A stretch of 64,000 bases of DNA from Diabrotica undecimpunctata (GCF_040954645.1 NC_092813.1:23257235-23321234), one strand, 5' to 3'. Counted from the first letter of the stretch, positions 11,169 to 23,259 are shown. Program-made: numbers and translations. Notes: generated by a model not told the origin, from the letters alone.

Positions 11169-11178
11169 AATAAATAAA
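11169..11178 (+). terminator. Polyadenylation signal in the 3' LTR
   Basis: Overlapping AATAAATAAA, the copy of 2306-2315. In the 3' LTR it would define the end of the genomic RNA; position relative to a transcription start is unknown. Confidence 0.5.
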
Positions 11179-11295
11179 GATATGTGTTAAAGAAATTATT
11201 TTATTAATAATTCCCGATTTCTCAAATTAAGTTAGTTTATGCCGAACATCACCCCTGAGGGGTTTCAATGTGCAATGGGTGAGCTAGCCGTTACA

Positions 11296-11299
11296 ACAA
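11296..11299. repeat. Target-site duplication ACAA, right copy
   Basis: Directly follows the CA end of the 3' LTR and matches 1103-1106. Confidence 0.88.
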
Positions 11300-12530
11300 T
11301 AGGTATATCATATCCAGACAACTTTATTTTGTCAGGCGTACGAATCTTATGTCTAGTGAATATCATTGTGGCTGATTTGTCAGGGGAAATGGTCAGTCCA
11401 TGATTTTTTACCCAGTTATTAACGTTTTGCATGATGAATTCCAGAGCCTCCAGGCAGTCAGTATACGAGTTACGCTCTGTATAGATGCATATGTCATCAG
11501 CGTATTGGATGCAATTGATTGTGTTGTCAAAAATGCCATGAATACTTGCTGAAAATATGTTGAACAATAACGGACTTAAAACTGATCCTTGTGGAAGACC
11601 TGTATGAGCAATTCTAGGACCGTGTAGTTGGTTTAAATGATCTTTAATATATATAACACGATTATTATAAAGATGAACAATATTAGTCGCTATATTTTGA
11701 GGTAATCCTATATCATATAGTTTTTTGTGTAAAATGGTTAAATTAACAGAATCATATGCCCCTTTTAGGTCTAAAAACAAACAAGCAAGATAATTGTTTC
11801 TGGAAAACGTTATTTGAATGTTGGTAACTAAATGTGATATTGCATCCAGTGTACCAACACTAGCCCTAAATCCATATTGTGTACTTGGAAGGATACTATA
11901 ATATTCTAAAAGCCATTCTAAGCGAGTCTTAATAAGTCTTTCAAATGTCTTGCATATGCAAGACATTAATGATATCGGTCTGTAAGAAGAGGAGAGTGTT
12001 TTATCTTTATTAGGTTTAAGAATTAAACAAATAACTATTTCTTTCATATGATCCACATATCTTCCATTGAAAAGCCAATCGTTGAAAATTGTTAGTAAAC
12101 TTTGTTTAGCTATAAGAGGTAATTCATATATTATGTTATAAGTAATTTGACCGCGCCCCGGAGCCGAAGACTTGAGTGCAGCCTCAAATTCTTTCATATC
12201 AAAACTTTCCTGGAAAATATTGTATTTACAAGTTTTACTGTTATCCTGAATAGGAAGGTCAACATATGGCGGAGCAAATTTGTCGAGAAACTCTTCTATT
12301 AGTTCATTTGGCAGGGGATATCGTCTTGTACGGTAATTTTTATTCACTAGTTTATTAACAAAATTCCAAATTTTACTGATGGGAGTATTTTTGTTTAAAG
12401 TATTTACAAAGTTAATCCACGAACTTTTTTGTTTGTTTGTAAAGAGGAGTTTACTTTTGGCTTGAATTTTTTTGTATTTAATATAGTTTTCAAAATTTGA
12501 TGCTTCAATGTATCTTTTGTATGCAACTTT
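11296..12530 (-). pseudogene. LINE-1 ORF2: linker and reverse transcriptase core
   Basis: Minus-strand frame, in phase with the endonuclease upstream but separated from it by the TGA at 12531-12533. It shows the LINE RT motifs in order: YRPISL, TQYGFRASVGTLDAI, ACLFLDLKGAYDSV (first catalytic Asp), GLPQGSVLSPLLFN, and CIQYADDICIYT (catalytic YADD intact), then the GLTISPDKSATMIF segment. It copies the LINE RNA at the nicked target. The frame is interrupted at the right LTR boundary of the Gypsy element and resumes at 1106. Confidence 0.92.
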
Positions 12531-13466
12531 TCATGAAATGATCGTATTTTTGCATTCATAATCCCACCAGACTGGAATTCGAGATTTTGGCTGAAAGAAA
12601 TTTTTGATATTCATAGAAAATGAGGCAGCATCGTCAATTGTCTTTAACAGGAAGTCAAAACGTTCCGCTGAAGTGATATTATCGTTTATATTTTCGGATA
12701 ATGTTTTTTCTATATGACCTTTTAAGATATTCCAGTTTGCTGAAGACTCTTTCCATTTAGATGAAGGAATTATTGTACATGGGTGATAGTCCAAGTCGAT
12801 GGTGATTACTATAGGTATGTGAGTTGAACCCAGAGTATCGGGAACAGGATCCCATGTGGTGTATCCAATTAGATTTGATGTAACAAGGGATAGATCCACC
12901 ATTGATGGAAGTTTATTAGGTCTTGTTACTTTGGTCGGTCTACAGTCGTTTAGCAGAACTAAATTACTGTTATCTAGCGCGTCTACTATACACTTGCCCT
13001 GAGCGGTATCCTTCAAGGAACCCCACCTACTGTGGTGTCCATAGAAGTCCCCACCAATGACAACCCTACCACTAAATTGAGTTAAAAGCTTTTCCCAATC
13101 TCTATTATTGACTATTACTTTGGGTGGTTTATAAATACAAACGATTACCAATTTAATTTGTTCTATAAAAACTGCACACGATTCAATACCTTTATTAAAG
13201 TTTTTCGTTACATTAATTTCAGTAAAACAAAGGTTATTTGATATGAGGATGGCTACACCACCGTAACCATTAGGTCTATCGCTTCTGATAACGTTGTAAC
13301 CTGTTAAACTAAAATTTTTATTTTTAGAAAGCCATGTTTCATTAAGCAGAATGACATCAACAACATTGTGCTCGAGATAATTAAGTAAACTAGGTTTATG
13401 TTTATTTATAGATTGACAGTTCCACTGCAGTATGTTAAATGTCCTGTTGTTCCCCATCGCTTTCAA
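12531..13466 (-). pseudogene. LINE-1 ORF2: APE-type endonuclease, ended by an in-frame TGA
   Basis: The 311-residue N-terminal part of ORF2 starts at ATG 13466, overlapping the end of ORF1. It has the APE-like endonuclease motifs ILQWNCQSI, LLNETWL, GGVAIL, GGDFYGHHSRWGS and a terminal TDHI-like SGST.HIPIV segment. The domain nicks target DNA to start target-primed reverse transcription. The frame ends at TGA (12531-12533), but the same frame stays open beyond it into the RT linker, so this is one nonsense mutation rather than the natural end; CGA (Arg) to TGA is the simplest origin. Confidence 0.9.
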
Positions 13467-14719
13467 AATCTGTTAGGTTGTTCAACATTTTTTCAATTTC
13501 TTCTTTTGTATTTTTTTGTAAGTTAGGTAAAAATATTTTAGGGTTAATTTTCTTGATGATATTTTCTATCAAGGCTGGAATTTCATTGATTACTTTACAT
13601 TCTATTTTTTCTTTATACGCCATAAACTCGTCCCTGTAAGGATTAGGGATTATAGGTTGGGATGAGGTGTTTGTAGCATTTGGAAATCTTGGGAAAGTTG
13701 GTGCGTTTTTGACCGCAGTAGGAGAGATAGCTTTACGCTTGTTTCTTGTTTTTTTAACGGTAGGTACATAGGATTGATTTTGATTTGTACCTTCAGGGAC
13801 GTTAGGGGTTAAGGCGGGGAAATTTTGTATAATATTGAGGATATCGAATCTATTATTTGTAGTTACCTTGGCGTATGAAGGATTGTTAGCCATGGTTTCT
13901 GCCTCTTTAAAGGTAGTGTTTTCTAAAGCCATTATTGATTTTATTTTGTATTGGTGTTTAGAGAGTGAGTTGTGTTCAGTGGAGTTGCAATGTAAACAAA
14001 ATAGGGAGTTAGTGCATGTTTCATTATTATCATGAGTTTGACTACATTTTTTACAACGATTTGATGTTGATTTGCATTGCCGAGCAGTATGACCGAAACG
14101 AAAGCAATTAAAACACTGAACAACCGGATATATATATGGTTCAACATTAAACCTAACCAAGTCTAAATTAACAGTCTTAGGAATGCTATTTCCTTCAAAT
14201 GTCAAAATGACCATCTGGCGAAGTACAAGAATTGTTTCACTATCCGAATCAATTATTTTCCGTTTTAACCTTTTTACTTCGACAACATTTTTATCTGAAA
14301 CAATATTTTCTAAAATATACTTTTCATCCAAAAACGTATCGACTTCCCTAATAATTCCCTTCTTTTGAGTAAAAAATGATGGAATATACGCTACAAGTTT
14401 ATTAACCTTAATAAGCTCATGTTCAATTAGAGAATTTGCGCAAGTATAAGTTTTAAAAATTACTTTTACCTTATTTCTACCAACAGGTTTAATGTCTAGT
14501 ACATCGTGTTTAAAATATTGGTTTTTAAATAGATAATGACCGACACGTACTGGTGATAAACGGGACAAGTTTTTGTCTGTAGATTCTACAAAGACATTAT
14601 AATACCCTGAATCATTTATTTTATAATCTGTTATTTAAATTAATATACCTTTTGTCTTCCGTATACATTAATGATATATTATTCTGGGGTGGCTCAACAC
14701 CACCCCCCGATTCACTCAT
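13435..14719 (-). pseudogene. LINE-1 ORF1 (zinc-knuckle RNA-binding protein), one frameshift
   Basis: From 14568 to 13435 the frame is open for 377 codons and carries three cysteine-rich knuckles: CFNCFRFGHTARQC, CKKCSQTHDNNETC and CLHCNSTEHNSL (about residues 160-205), as in Gag-like ORF1 proteins of insect I/Jockey-group LINEs. The first ATG upstream is at 14719 (MSESGGGVEPP); that frame must shift near 14630 to join the main frame, where VFVESTDKNLSRLSPVRVG follows. So the true ORF1 is about 428 codons with one indel. It binds element RNA and helps import or assembly of the RNP. Confidence 0.83.
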
Positions 14720-14939
14720 AATAATAAATAATTAGATCCTACCTTTTTTGAAGATCGGTTGGTTTATTTTCAAATTAAATACCTATTAATTTGATAATAG
14801 CACTAGTTAAGGACCCGGCACAGATTTATCGAACGATGTTCACCTGTTAACTAAATGAATATTTTATTTCTATACCTATTGCCTTACATATTATATAATG
14901 TTTTTCAGCCTTAAATTTTTTAACGGCCTGATGATGCTG
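14720..14939. other. No gene recognised
   Basis: AT-rich sequence just upstream of LINE-1; may include the LINE-1 5' untranslated region. Confidence 0.4.
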
Positions 14940-16330
14940 TATAACTAATAAATATTTACAACAACTTATGGATTATGAGCATAAGTTTCTAGTCGCTAAC
15001 ATTCATGAATAAGTGCTCACATCAGCAACCTGTTTATCATTATTGTTTAAGTTATAATTGTCAAGAAAAAGAAATCCTTAGACTTTCCTGCTTTGACTAG
15101 GAAAATTAATTTATAGATAAAAAAACCAATGTCAAGCTGTGTTTTGGATGCTATGAGATAAACTGTGTATATGATAGATTATGTCGTCCGTAGAAAGTAA
15201 TTCACAAATAGGCAGACGCTAGAACTAACTCTAATTATTGTAGCAGTAGTTCTTTCATTGTGAATATCGGTTTTTGAACTAGTTTTAACTTTTACTAATA
15301 CACCTTCTTGAAAACTTTTCGAAATCTGTTCAATAACTGCCAATAATTTTTTTTATTAATTTTAGTTACGATTCAATCATCAAAATGAGATTTTAGGATT
15401 TGGAAATAACTTTCTTTTGCTATAATTTTCAGGAATATCTACAACAACTTAACACGGATTGTAAGTATAAGACAATAAACCCTAACATTTGTAAGCAATG
15501 ATATTTACAAATCTGATTCCGGTAATTAGCTGGTAGAAAAATTTGGTTTTTGGAATCATAAATCAAATTGATAAAAAATGATTCGCAGTTATTGAACAGA
15601 TTTCGGAAAGTATTAAAAATGGTTAGTAAAAGTTAAAAAGAGTTTAAGAAATGATACCCACAATGTAAGAGTTACTTAGAGTTGTTCGTATAATCTGCAT
15701 ATTGCAAACTGCTTTTTGAGAATATCGTAGCAGAAGTCGATCATATATACGACATTCTATCATGGTATCCTTAAAACACTTAAATATTGCCTTGGTTTCT
15801 CTACAGGAAATGATTAGTAGTTAGAGTAGGAGAAATCAAAGATTTCTTTTTCCTGAAAACTATAACAGAAACAAAGATATTTCCAAATGCTGAAATCTGA
15901 TTTCGGTAATTGGCTGGTAGAAAGCTTTATTCTTTGGAATGGTAAATAAAATTGATGAAAAATTATTCGCTGTTATTGAACAGATTTTGAAATGTAATAA
16001 AAATGTGTATTAAAATAGATTAAGAAATGATATTCACAATGTAAGATGTACTGCTATAATTAGAGTGAGTCCTATAATCTGCTTATTGCGAACAGCGTTC
16101 TGAGAATTCGATGACAAAAGTCGATCATATACACGAGATTCTGTCATGGCATCCTTAAAACACTGCTCAACATTGGTTTGGATTTTATACATGAAATAAT
16201 TTTCCTAGTTAAAGGAGGAAAATTCAAAGATTTATTTTTTATAAAAAACTGTAAAAAAACAAAGATAATTCCAAATGCTGGAATCTGATTTAGATACTTG
16301 GCTGGTAGAGAGACTTACTTGTTGTAGATA
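14940..16330. repeat. ~385-bp satellite: one inverted unit followed by two direct units and a partial
   Basis: The motif ATCTGATT..GGTAATT.GCTGGTAGA recurs at 15511, 15895 and 16283 (spacing 384 and 388 bp), with matching downstream blocks (ATTGAACAGATTT, AAGAAATGATA, CACAATGTAAGA, ATCATATA, CCTTAAAACACT). The preceding stretch, about 15060-15460, is the reverse complement of a unit: CGAAATCTGTTCAATAACTG at 15319 mirrors the block at 15589, and GACTAGGAAAATTAATTTAT near 15098 mirrors 16200. Similarity between units is roughly 70-85 percent by eye, so it is old. The head-to-head arrangement could fold into a long hairpin. Confidence 0.82.
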
Positions 16331-18024
16331 AGTAGCTGTAATTGCAGAATTTTACGAAAAAAGAATTGAAATTAATACTAAGGAAAATCGGAAACTATGT
16401 TGTAGGGTGTTTAAATCATATAGAAAAACAAAAACCAATGACATAATGACGATTGAAAATGCTTACCTACTGAAACATTAAGGAGTAGTAATTGATGATG
16501 GAAAAAATATTTTTAAAATCTGTTGGGTCAGCATGAGAGACAAAAAGAAGTAAATATTTCTGAACATCAAGAGCACTTGGAAGTCAGTAGAGAAAGAAAT
16601 GAAGAAGAAATAAAACAAAAAATATGCACTAAAGAAATAAAATGTTCATGCACGTGTAACACATAGGAGGAAATATTTCTATAAACATGGTAATAAAGCA
16701 TGAACTTACCATGTCCAACAAAATAGGCGATGGGGAAGATGGGGACTAATTTGTAAAATGGGTGACCAAATAAACTAATAATAAGAAAGAAAGTAGATTA
16801 AGGATTTAAAAACCACAACAAGTATTATTTTTTAAATTTGGTACTTGATGACATATTATTAATAGATAAAAATAAGAAATAGAAAAAAATAGAATACCTA
16901 AAAACATGAAAAAGACCTAACTAAGTATGAAACAAAAATAAATAAAACAAAAATAATTGTATCTAATATTAGCATAAGACAAACATAAAAATTCCTTCTA
17001 TTTGAGATATAGTTACTACTATTTGAGAATACCGAAATAGTAGTTAGTAACTTGAAAGTTCTTTTGGATAGAAATGACAGATTTGGCTGGATTTGTGAAT
17101 TCGGTAGAAATAAATAACATTTTTATATAAACAGATCGATACAAAAGGCAGTTGCTTATTAAAACAATACGAAGAAATTTTTGTTTTTTTTACTGCAAAA
17201 ATTTAGTAAAGTAAGTCAAGCAGAAAACTGCTCTGTGCAGAATAAAGATACCGAATAATTGCCCAATTTTGTTACCTTTTATTTCTGTTACCCTCGGTGC
17301 CAATCCCCTTTCATTTGACGCCTATTATGTCAAAATCAAATCAATAGCAACGAAGACACGATCTAATGTTCCTTTGGAAATGCCTTCATATTTTTGCCCA
17401 TCTAACGTCACAGTACGACGATCTCTTACGTCCCACCATAAACGAGACAAAACTAACCAGAATAGACCTTAGAATCGTTGTCTCATAAGAAACAACATGG
17501 GACGCATCCACCAAATACGCTCTTGCTGTTTTAAAGAAACTATAATGTGTCCCCTTAATAGTTATGTACAATTAAAATTACATGAAAATTCAAGCAGCAT
17601 ATCAACATGTAAATCACGAATACGAAAATTTATAAAATTAAACGATTTAAACTGAACTGAACTGAGTTTGTACTTAAACGAGGTAACATTTTATCAGTGA
17701 TTTGCTCCAAGTTTTAGTGCTTTTTGTGAAACCTAACAACCACTTTTAAATACTATTAACACCAGAACGTATGTATTGATAAGCCTAATAGCATGTTTTT
17801 TTTCTTTTTAGATCGATTAGTTAATTAGAAAATCGATAATCTCTTCAAAAACTTGGGCCAGATACCAGTGGCGTAGGCCTACATAATATGTATTTTTGGA
17901 AGAAAATACATGAAACCTAACTAAATTCAACATATAATTAAATTTTTTGTATACCTTTGGCTACAGGTGTACCGATAATAAATACAGTTCTCGCATCAGA
18001 TCCTCACAGTTCACAAATTTTCAA
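16331..18024. other. No gene recognised
   Basis: AT-rich sequence. Frames of about 60 codons exist near 17269-17571 on both strands but resemble nothing I know and lie in less AT-rich sequence that opens frames by chance. No terminal repeats seen. Confidence 0.5.
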
Positions 18025-19010
18025 GATGTCAGAAGATTTTCAAAATATTTAGCATCACTCTACTTCAACTTCCTCATATGCAACTGCAACCAAATCAACT
18101 CCCAGATCAACCTTTCCAAAAAGGGGTTAAGCTAAAGTATTGCATGCCGATGGAAATCTAAAATTGTTTAATTACGTCAAGGCAGTAGGTGACGCTATTG
18201 GTCCCAAACAAATCCTATTCACATCCAAAATATCTAATATCAGAATTTCTATATATTTAACTAATTCAGAACTCGTCTACAAACTTCTAAAATCTCATCT
18301 AATTTTGACAGTACGAAACTCTGTGATGAATATTGAATATTTGCAGACTAGTCTCCCCCACAAAAACAAAATTAATATCCCATATATCTCCATGTATACC
18401 ACACGACCTTGCAGAAAATGCTATAAAAGAACTTGGGCTCCAACTGGCCTCCACCGTCTCATTTTTAAGAGCAGGTATACCTGGCGATAAATAATCGCAC
18501 ATTATGAACTTTAGAAGGCAAGTGTATGTTTCTACCTCTGATGATAATTTCAATCTGCAAACTTCATTAGCTATCCCATTCAAAGGTAATGAAAACAGAA
18601 TATTATTTTTGTCCACAGACAAAATGGAATGCTACATATGCAAGAAGACAGGGCACATTGCTTCAAATTGTCTCAATCCTCCCTCCAATTATATAACATC
18701 CTAGCCTCAGCCGTTAATATCAACCCAGGTAACAGATCCCTTACCACCACAGTCTTCTATACAATCCGCAACATTACCACATATGTCTGCTTCAGAACTA
18801 AACAATTCCATAATGACTACAACGCCCACACATAAACGTGGTCACTCTGAAATCGAGAGTACAAGTGAGCAGACTGATATTCCCGATAACATCTTAGTTG
18901 CAAATCCGTCCGAGGACAACATCATGCCTCCCCTAGTAGAGATATTAAGAAACCAAAAAAGAAATACAGAACAAGCTCACCATCAGAACGTTACCTTTCC
19001 CATTTAACAA
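18025..19010 (+). pseudogene. LINE-2 ORF1, broken
   Basis: Begins with an ATG at about 18025. The frame breaks early, continues at 18140-18490 (YVKAVGDAIGPKQILF motif), then at 18504-18704 with a CCHC knuckle CYICKKTGHIASNC near 18633, and ends in a polar tail at 18783-19007. At least three frameshifts or stops. It is the nucleic-acid-binding protein of the LINE. Confidence 0.75.
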
Positions 19011-19409
19011 AAGACGCTATCAAAGAAGCCTTTAAGCAAACCTCAGAATCACTTGTTATTCATCTAGAAAATCTAATAGCCTTTTTCGAAAACACTTTGG
19101 GCTGTAGTGACTCCTACGCTGAAGCTCTTAAGTTTACATAAAATGTTTCAGGGCTAATTTCTAATATGCACGCATTATACCGAACTTGTCAGGAGAGATC
19201 TATCAAAAACAGGCTAACCCGTTCAACCAAAAAGCTGATAAAGGCCTTAGGCACTGATCCAGAAAAACCCGAAAGTATGCCCAGTCCAAATCTTTTGCCG
19301 ATTCTAATGAAGATAACTAATGAAGAATGAAGATAACTAACGAAGATAATTCTAATAGTTCACAACCATCCCAATCTTCTTAGTTCAGCTCCTATTAATA
19401 CTAACAGCA

Positions 19410-19566
19410 TGCTAAGACTAATTTAATGGAACTGCGATGGCTTTTACCCCAGACTAGAATATTAACAAAACTCATATCGGACTGCTCGCCCAAGTTAATC
19501 TGTCTTCAAGAAACCAATTTCACCAAAGATCACAACCCCTACCTAAAAAACTACACTAGCTACAGT
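19410..19566 (+). pseudogene. LINE-2 endonuclease, N-terminal stub
   Basis: The forward frame reads WNCDGFYPRLE then LISDCSPKLICLQETNF, the first two motifs of APE-type LINE endonucleases (WN and QET). The rest of the domain is absent before the RT linker starts at about 19740, so there is an internal deletion. Confidence 0.7.
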
Positions 19567-19739
19567 AAGTAAAGCAAAAAAAATCTTTTTATTTATTTAA
19601 TTAACGGATATACCATTTTTACAGATGTTTACCAAATCTTGGAAAAAACTCGTTAACAGAATAACTTACCTCTCCAAGAGGTAAGAGAATACGATAACAG
19701 AATAAGATACCCCTCCCGGCCAAGTGTGGACAAACATTA

Positions 19740-21245
19740 AACAAATGAAAGGTTTAAACACATGTCGCAAAATATCCGCAATAACAGATAAAGATAATGT
19801 CATTACAAATGATAACAAAATATTCAAAACGCTAGCCAAATACTTTCAAAACAAAACTTAGTCTGAACTCTTCATTTCGTACCCCACAAACCACTCACAA
19901 CCTAACCCTATCCAAAGCAATCCATTAAACCTTGCCTTCACAGAAGTGGAGTTAAATTTGACAATGTCATCAATAAAAAACTTATCTGCAGGTCCTTATT
20001 ATATCCCATCTATCTTTCTCAAACATCTAGCGGCAGGAACCCTCTTGAAGCTACTTATAGACTGCGCTCTACAATAAGATAAGGTTCAGCCAAAGCTTTC
20101 CCAGTCATTGGCGACAGTCGCTTATCATATCGATCAGGAAAAATGATTCAACTTCTAACGCTGCCAGTGCCTAGAGACGAATCTCACTAACATGCACAAT
20201 GTGCAAGCTAATAGAAAAGATGATAAATAAACGTTTGCTCTGGTTTCTTAAGGAAAATATTCTGATATATGCAGCACAGTCGGGATTCAGACCCAATCAA
20301 AGTACGATGGACAACCTGGTACTTCTCCAAACAGAAATAATCCAAGCAGTATCAAATAAGACTGACGTCATCACAGTTGCCTTAGACTTAGAAAGTGCCT
20401 TCGACATAATAAAAAGAGCTGCTATTATTAGAAATTTTGAGCAACTTAATTTAACGGGTAATATTCTCACCTTTATAAACAATTTCCTACAAGAGAGATC
20501 CTTCAAACTAGTTGCAAACAGGAAAACTTTTACATCACATATCTCACAAAATGGAGTCCACAAAGGCTCAGTTCTCAGCCCCACGCTATTCCTTCTTAGG
20601 ATTAACGATATAAACTATCTCGTTTTCCCTCCAATAAAATACTCAATATACGGAGATGATCTTGTTCTTTATTGCGAAGGTAAAATTACAAGGAGCACAT
20701 GCTCTTTACTCCAAAATACTTTTAACAATCTTTAAAACTGGTCCACTAAAATTGGAGTTAAATTCTCATCTAGAAAATCTAAAGTCATAAACTTCTCTAG
20801 AAGACATCGCACTCACCCTCCTAATTTACCTAAATGGATCTCCTCTTTAAGTAGTTGATAAACAGAAATTATTAGGAGTAATATTGGATAAAAGACTTAC
20901 ATGGAGAGATCAGATACAGAATACACAAACAAACCGCCTAAATAGAATCAATATCTTAAAAACTTTAGCTTATCATCAATAGGGGCAGAAGAGAAAGTCC
21001 GCTTAAGAATTTACAGAACATTGATCTGCTCTAGGTTGAATTACGAAAGCATTCTCTACCAATCTGCTTCCGACACTCACGTTAAAAGTCTGAATAGAAT
21101 TCAGAACACTTCTTTACGTATTATCCTCGGCGCCTTTAAATCAAATCCTTCTGAAAGACTTTATATCGAATCTTCAGAACCTCCACTTTATATAAGACGG
21201 CAAAATTTACTACTGTCTTACTTCTCTAATTACTTCAGTAATTAA
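19740..21245 (+). pseudogene. LINE-2 reverse transcriptase and connection
   Basis: The RT linker (NLTMSSIKNLSAGPYYIPSIFLKHL) at about 19945 leads to a 178-codon open stretch, 20199-20735, with QSGFRPNQSTMDNLV, TVALDLESAFD and GVHKGSVLSPTLF, then IYGDDLVLY: the catalytic box is YGDD in place of the usual YADD. The QG of the PQGS motif has become KG. A further open stretch at 21021-21245 carries SRLNYESILYQSAS and LRIILGAFKSNP, the connection segment. Stops lie between the pieces. Confidence 0.85.
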
Positions 21246-21321
21246 ACTAATTAATACTCCCCACCCTGTCCCAGATAATAATTACCCTCGAGCACATTCT
21301 CTCTCACAAATTTTAAAAACT

Positions 21322-22214
21322 TTGCTAAAAGACACAGACCTAAAACTCACAACTCCGTTTACTATGACCACAATTCCCCCATGGACCAAAAAGCTACCTA
21401 CTGTCTTTACCAGCTTGAACTGGTACAAAAAAGAAGAACTGTCCATAACTCTCTTGGTACAAGCATTTGAGGAACTTATACAGACACAGCGTTATGACAA
21501 AATTCTCTACACAGATGCATTCAAAGAAGAACAGGGTCCGTCGGCTGTGCCGTCAGTACCTCAAATACAATAGTAGCATCATATCAGCTTTTTCGCAGAT
21601 GCAGTATACACACAGTAGAACTGTACGGAATACTTAAAGCATTAGACTCGCCCATTGCTAATGAGAAATCATTAGCAATATGAACCGATTCTATCTACGC
21701 AATTGACTTAATCAAAAATATATACTCCATACATCCCATTGTACAGTGCATACACAGCATCTGCCAACAGCAATCAAAAAATGGTGTTTTAGTAACTATC
21801 ATCTGGATACCATCCCATGTTGGTATTAATGGAAATGAGAACGCTGATCATGCAGCAAAACTGGCCTGCTCCTTAGAAAATATGGAAAACATACAACTTC
21901 ACTAAGACCTAAAGGCCAGTATCAAGAACAACGTACAAAGCACTTGGAAAACACACTAGAACGTGACAAATAGAAAAATACGTACAATTCGACCAACTGT
22001 TACCTCCATCACCATGCCTCAAATGAGCAGGAAAGACAATATTATTCTCAGAAGGCTCAGAATAGGTCACACTCGTCTTACTTATGGATATCTGATGTCT
22101 TCTGAAAACCATCCTCACTGTAAAAATTGTAATGAGTCGTTAACATTCCAGCACATATTACTAGAATGTATCTACTACAACAAAGAGACTGGTGCAACTT
22201 TCAAAATAATTTAA
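21322..22214 (+). pseudogene. LINE-2 RNase H and C-terminal Cys/His motif
   Basis: LYTDAFKEEQG near 21505 is the first RNase H motif with the GS of TDGS lost. The domain end appears at about 21795 as IIWIPSHVGINGNENADHAA. At 21963-22214 the frame RLRIGHTRLTYGYLM followed by CKNCNESLTFQHILLEC is the CCHC motif found at the extreme C-terminus of insect I/Jockey-type ORF2 proteins. Confidence 0.83.
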
Positions 22215-22390
22215 GTGATCTACTAGGTTCTACCAACATGTACAGTGCCATAATTCATTTCCTAAACGATTGTTACCTTTACTACTTAGTGTAATTATAT
22301 TAAGATATTGTTAATGTATCCTAACGTGTATATAAACAGAATATATTTATGTATGTAAAAATAAACATTATAATAAACTTTGTATCAGTG

Positions 22391-23259
22391 TCAATGGCCC
22401 ATAATTGAGGAGACACTTTTTATTTTAAAATAAAAAAAAATCAAAAGTTAATAGCATAATATTTAAAAGATAATTTATTTTAAAATGTAAGATATAAATT
22501 TTAAACTAACATAAAAATTAAATAAGAAATTAAAAAATGATTTTAAACTAATACGAAAAATAAAATTTTAGATAAAACTAATATTTATACTACACTTATA
22601 ATCGGCACATGCTAGTAAAAATGAGATACCCTTTTTTTAATAATTAGTTTTACCATTATGCTCTTGACTTATCAAAAACGGCAGATGATATAATATGTTC
22701 ACAAAAGTATACGGTGAATTTGATGACATAAACATGATGACATTCTCTTGAAAGTAATACAACTGAGAAATGGTGTATATATAAAAAGCATAGTTTTTTA
22801 TAAAAAAAATGTTCATCAATAAAAACGACAATTTTGGAAAAAATACTTCTCTTCTTTCTAAATAAAAATTTAGAAAGAAAAGAAAAGAAAAAAGAGAAAG
22901 AAAGGGACTATTAAAAAGGTTGCGTTGAAAAATGAAACAAAGGAGTGTAGTAAATATGATAAAAAACGTTAACAATTTTAAGTTGGAAACACTTTGGACA
23001 TACGTGGAATTAAGAAGAAAGTTGGAAGTATATTTTTAAATATAGGCAAATAATTACACCGAAATAAAATCAATATTTAAACAAAGCAACAAATAAAGTA
23101 GAATATACAAGTAAAAAAATAGAGAAAAATATTACTTCATTTTAAAACTATATCAAGTGTCTTATAAATGGATAAAATAGAAACATAAGTTAAATGTGAT
23201 CTAATACCTTACAACTAACAATAAAGATAAGGATGAAAAAAATATATATATACATCGGT
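22391..23259. other. No gene; AT-rich and purine-rich low complexity
   Basis: Long A/T runs and a GAAA-rich purine stretch around 22850-22905. The minus-strand frame 22637-22975 is low-complexity (F/L/S-rich) and not credible as a gene. Confidence 0.6.

Larger units (their letters stand above)
1107..11295 (+). mobile_element. Complete Gypsy-type LTR retrotransposon
   Basis: A 10189-bp element with two 1326-bp LTRs, a tRNA-Lys-like primer binding site, a single long gag-pol frame, a polypurine tract and a 4-bp target duplication. It lies inside LINE-1 ORF2 in the opposite orientation. The LTRs differ at about four positions by eye (near 1854, 2036 and two adjacent sites near 2078), so insertion is recent. 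There is no envelope gene: about 2 kb between gag-pol and the polypurine tract is non-coding. Gene order protease, RT, RNase H, integrase identifies the Gypsy (Metaviridae) group; I do not assign a named family. Confidence 0.95.
9970..11295 (+). repeat. 3' LTR of the Gypsy element
   Basis: 1326 bp, the same length as the 5' LTR (offset 8863) and differing at about four bases by my reading. Same TGTAACG/CGTTACA ends and terminal palindrome. Confidence 0.95.
11296..14719 (-). mobile_element. LINE-1, 5' part
   Basis: Upstream part of the LINE that continues at 1-1106. On the minus strand it holds ORF1 (from the ATG at 14719), the endonuclease and most of the RT. ORF1 and ORF2 overlap by about 32 nt, as is common for insect LINEs. 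The 5' end lies shortly beyond 14719 but I could not place it. Inactivating lesions: frameshift near 14630 (ORF1), an in-frame TGA at 12531-12533, the Gypsy insertion, and frameshifts near 740 and 225. Confidence 0.9.
18025..22390 (+). mobile_element. LINE-2, degenerate, I/Jockey-like group
   Basis: A plus-strand LINE relic with ORF1 (zinc knuckle), an endonuclease stub, RT, RNase H and a C-terminal Cys/His motif, broken by many stops and frameshifts. Its ORF1 shares the motif V-x-AVG-x-x-x-GP-x-x-x-LF-x-[ST]-[KR]-I with LINE-3 at 33.1 kb, so both belong to one family. Most of the endonuclease (about 550 bp expected) is deleted between 19566 and 19740. The 3' end is near 22390, after AT-rich sequence with AATAAA-like strings. 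Confidence 0.87.

Noticed and set aside
17269..17571. Short frames on both strands near 17.4 kb
   Set aside because: About 60 codons, mutually overlapping, no family resemblance.
22637..22975. 112-codon minus-strand Phe/Leu-rich frame
   Set aside because: Lies on purine-rich low-complexity sequence; composition explains it.
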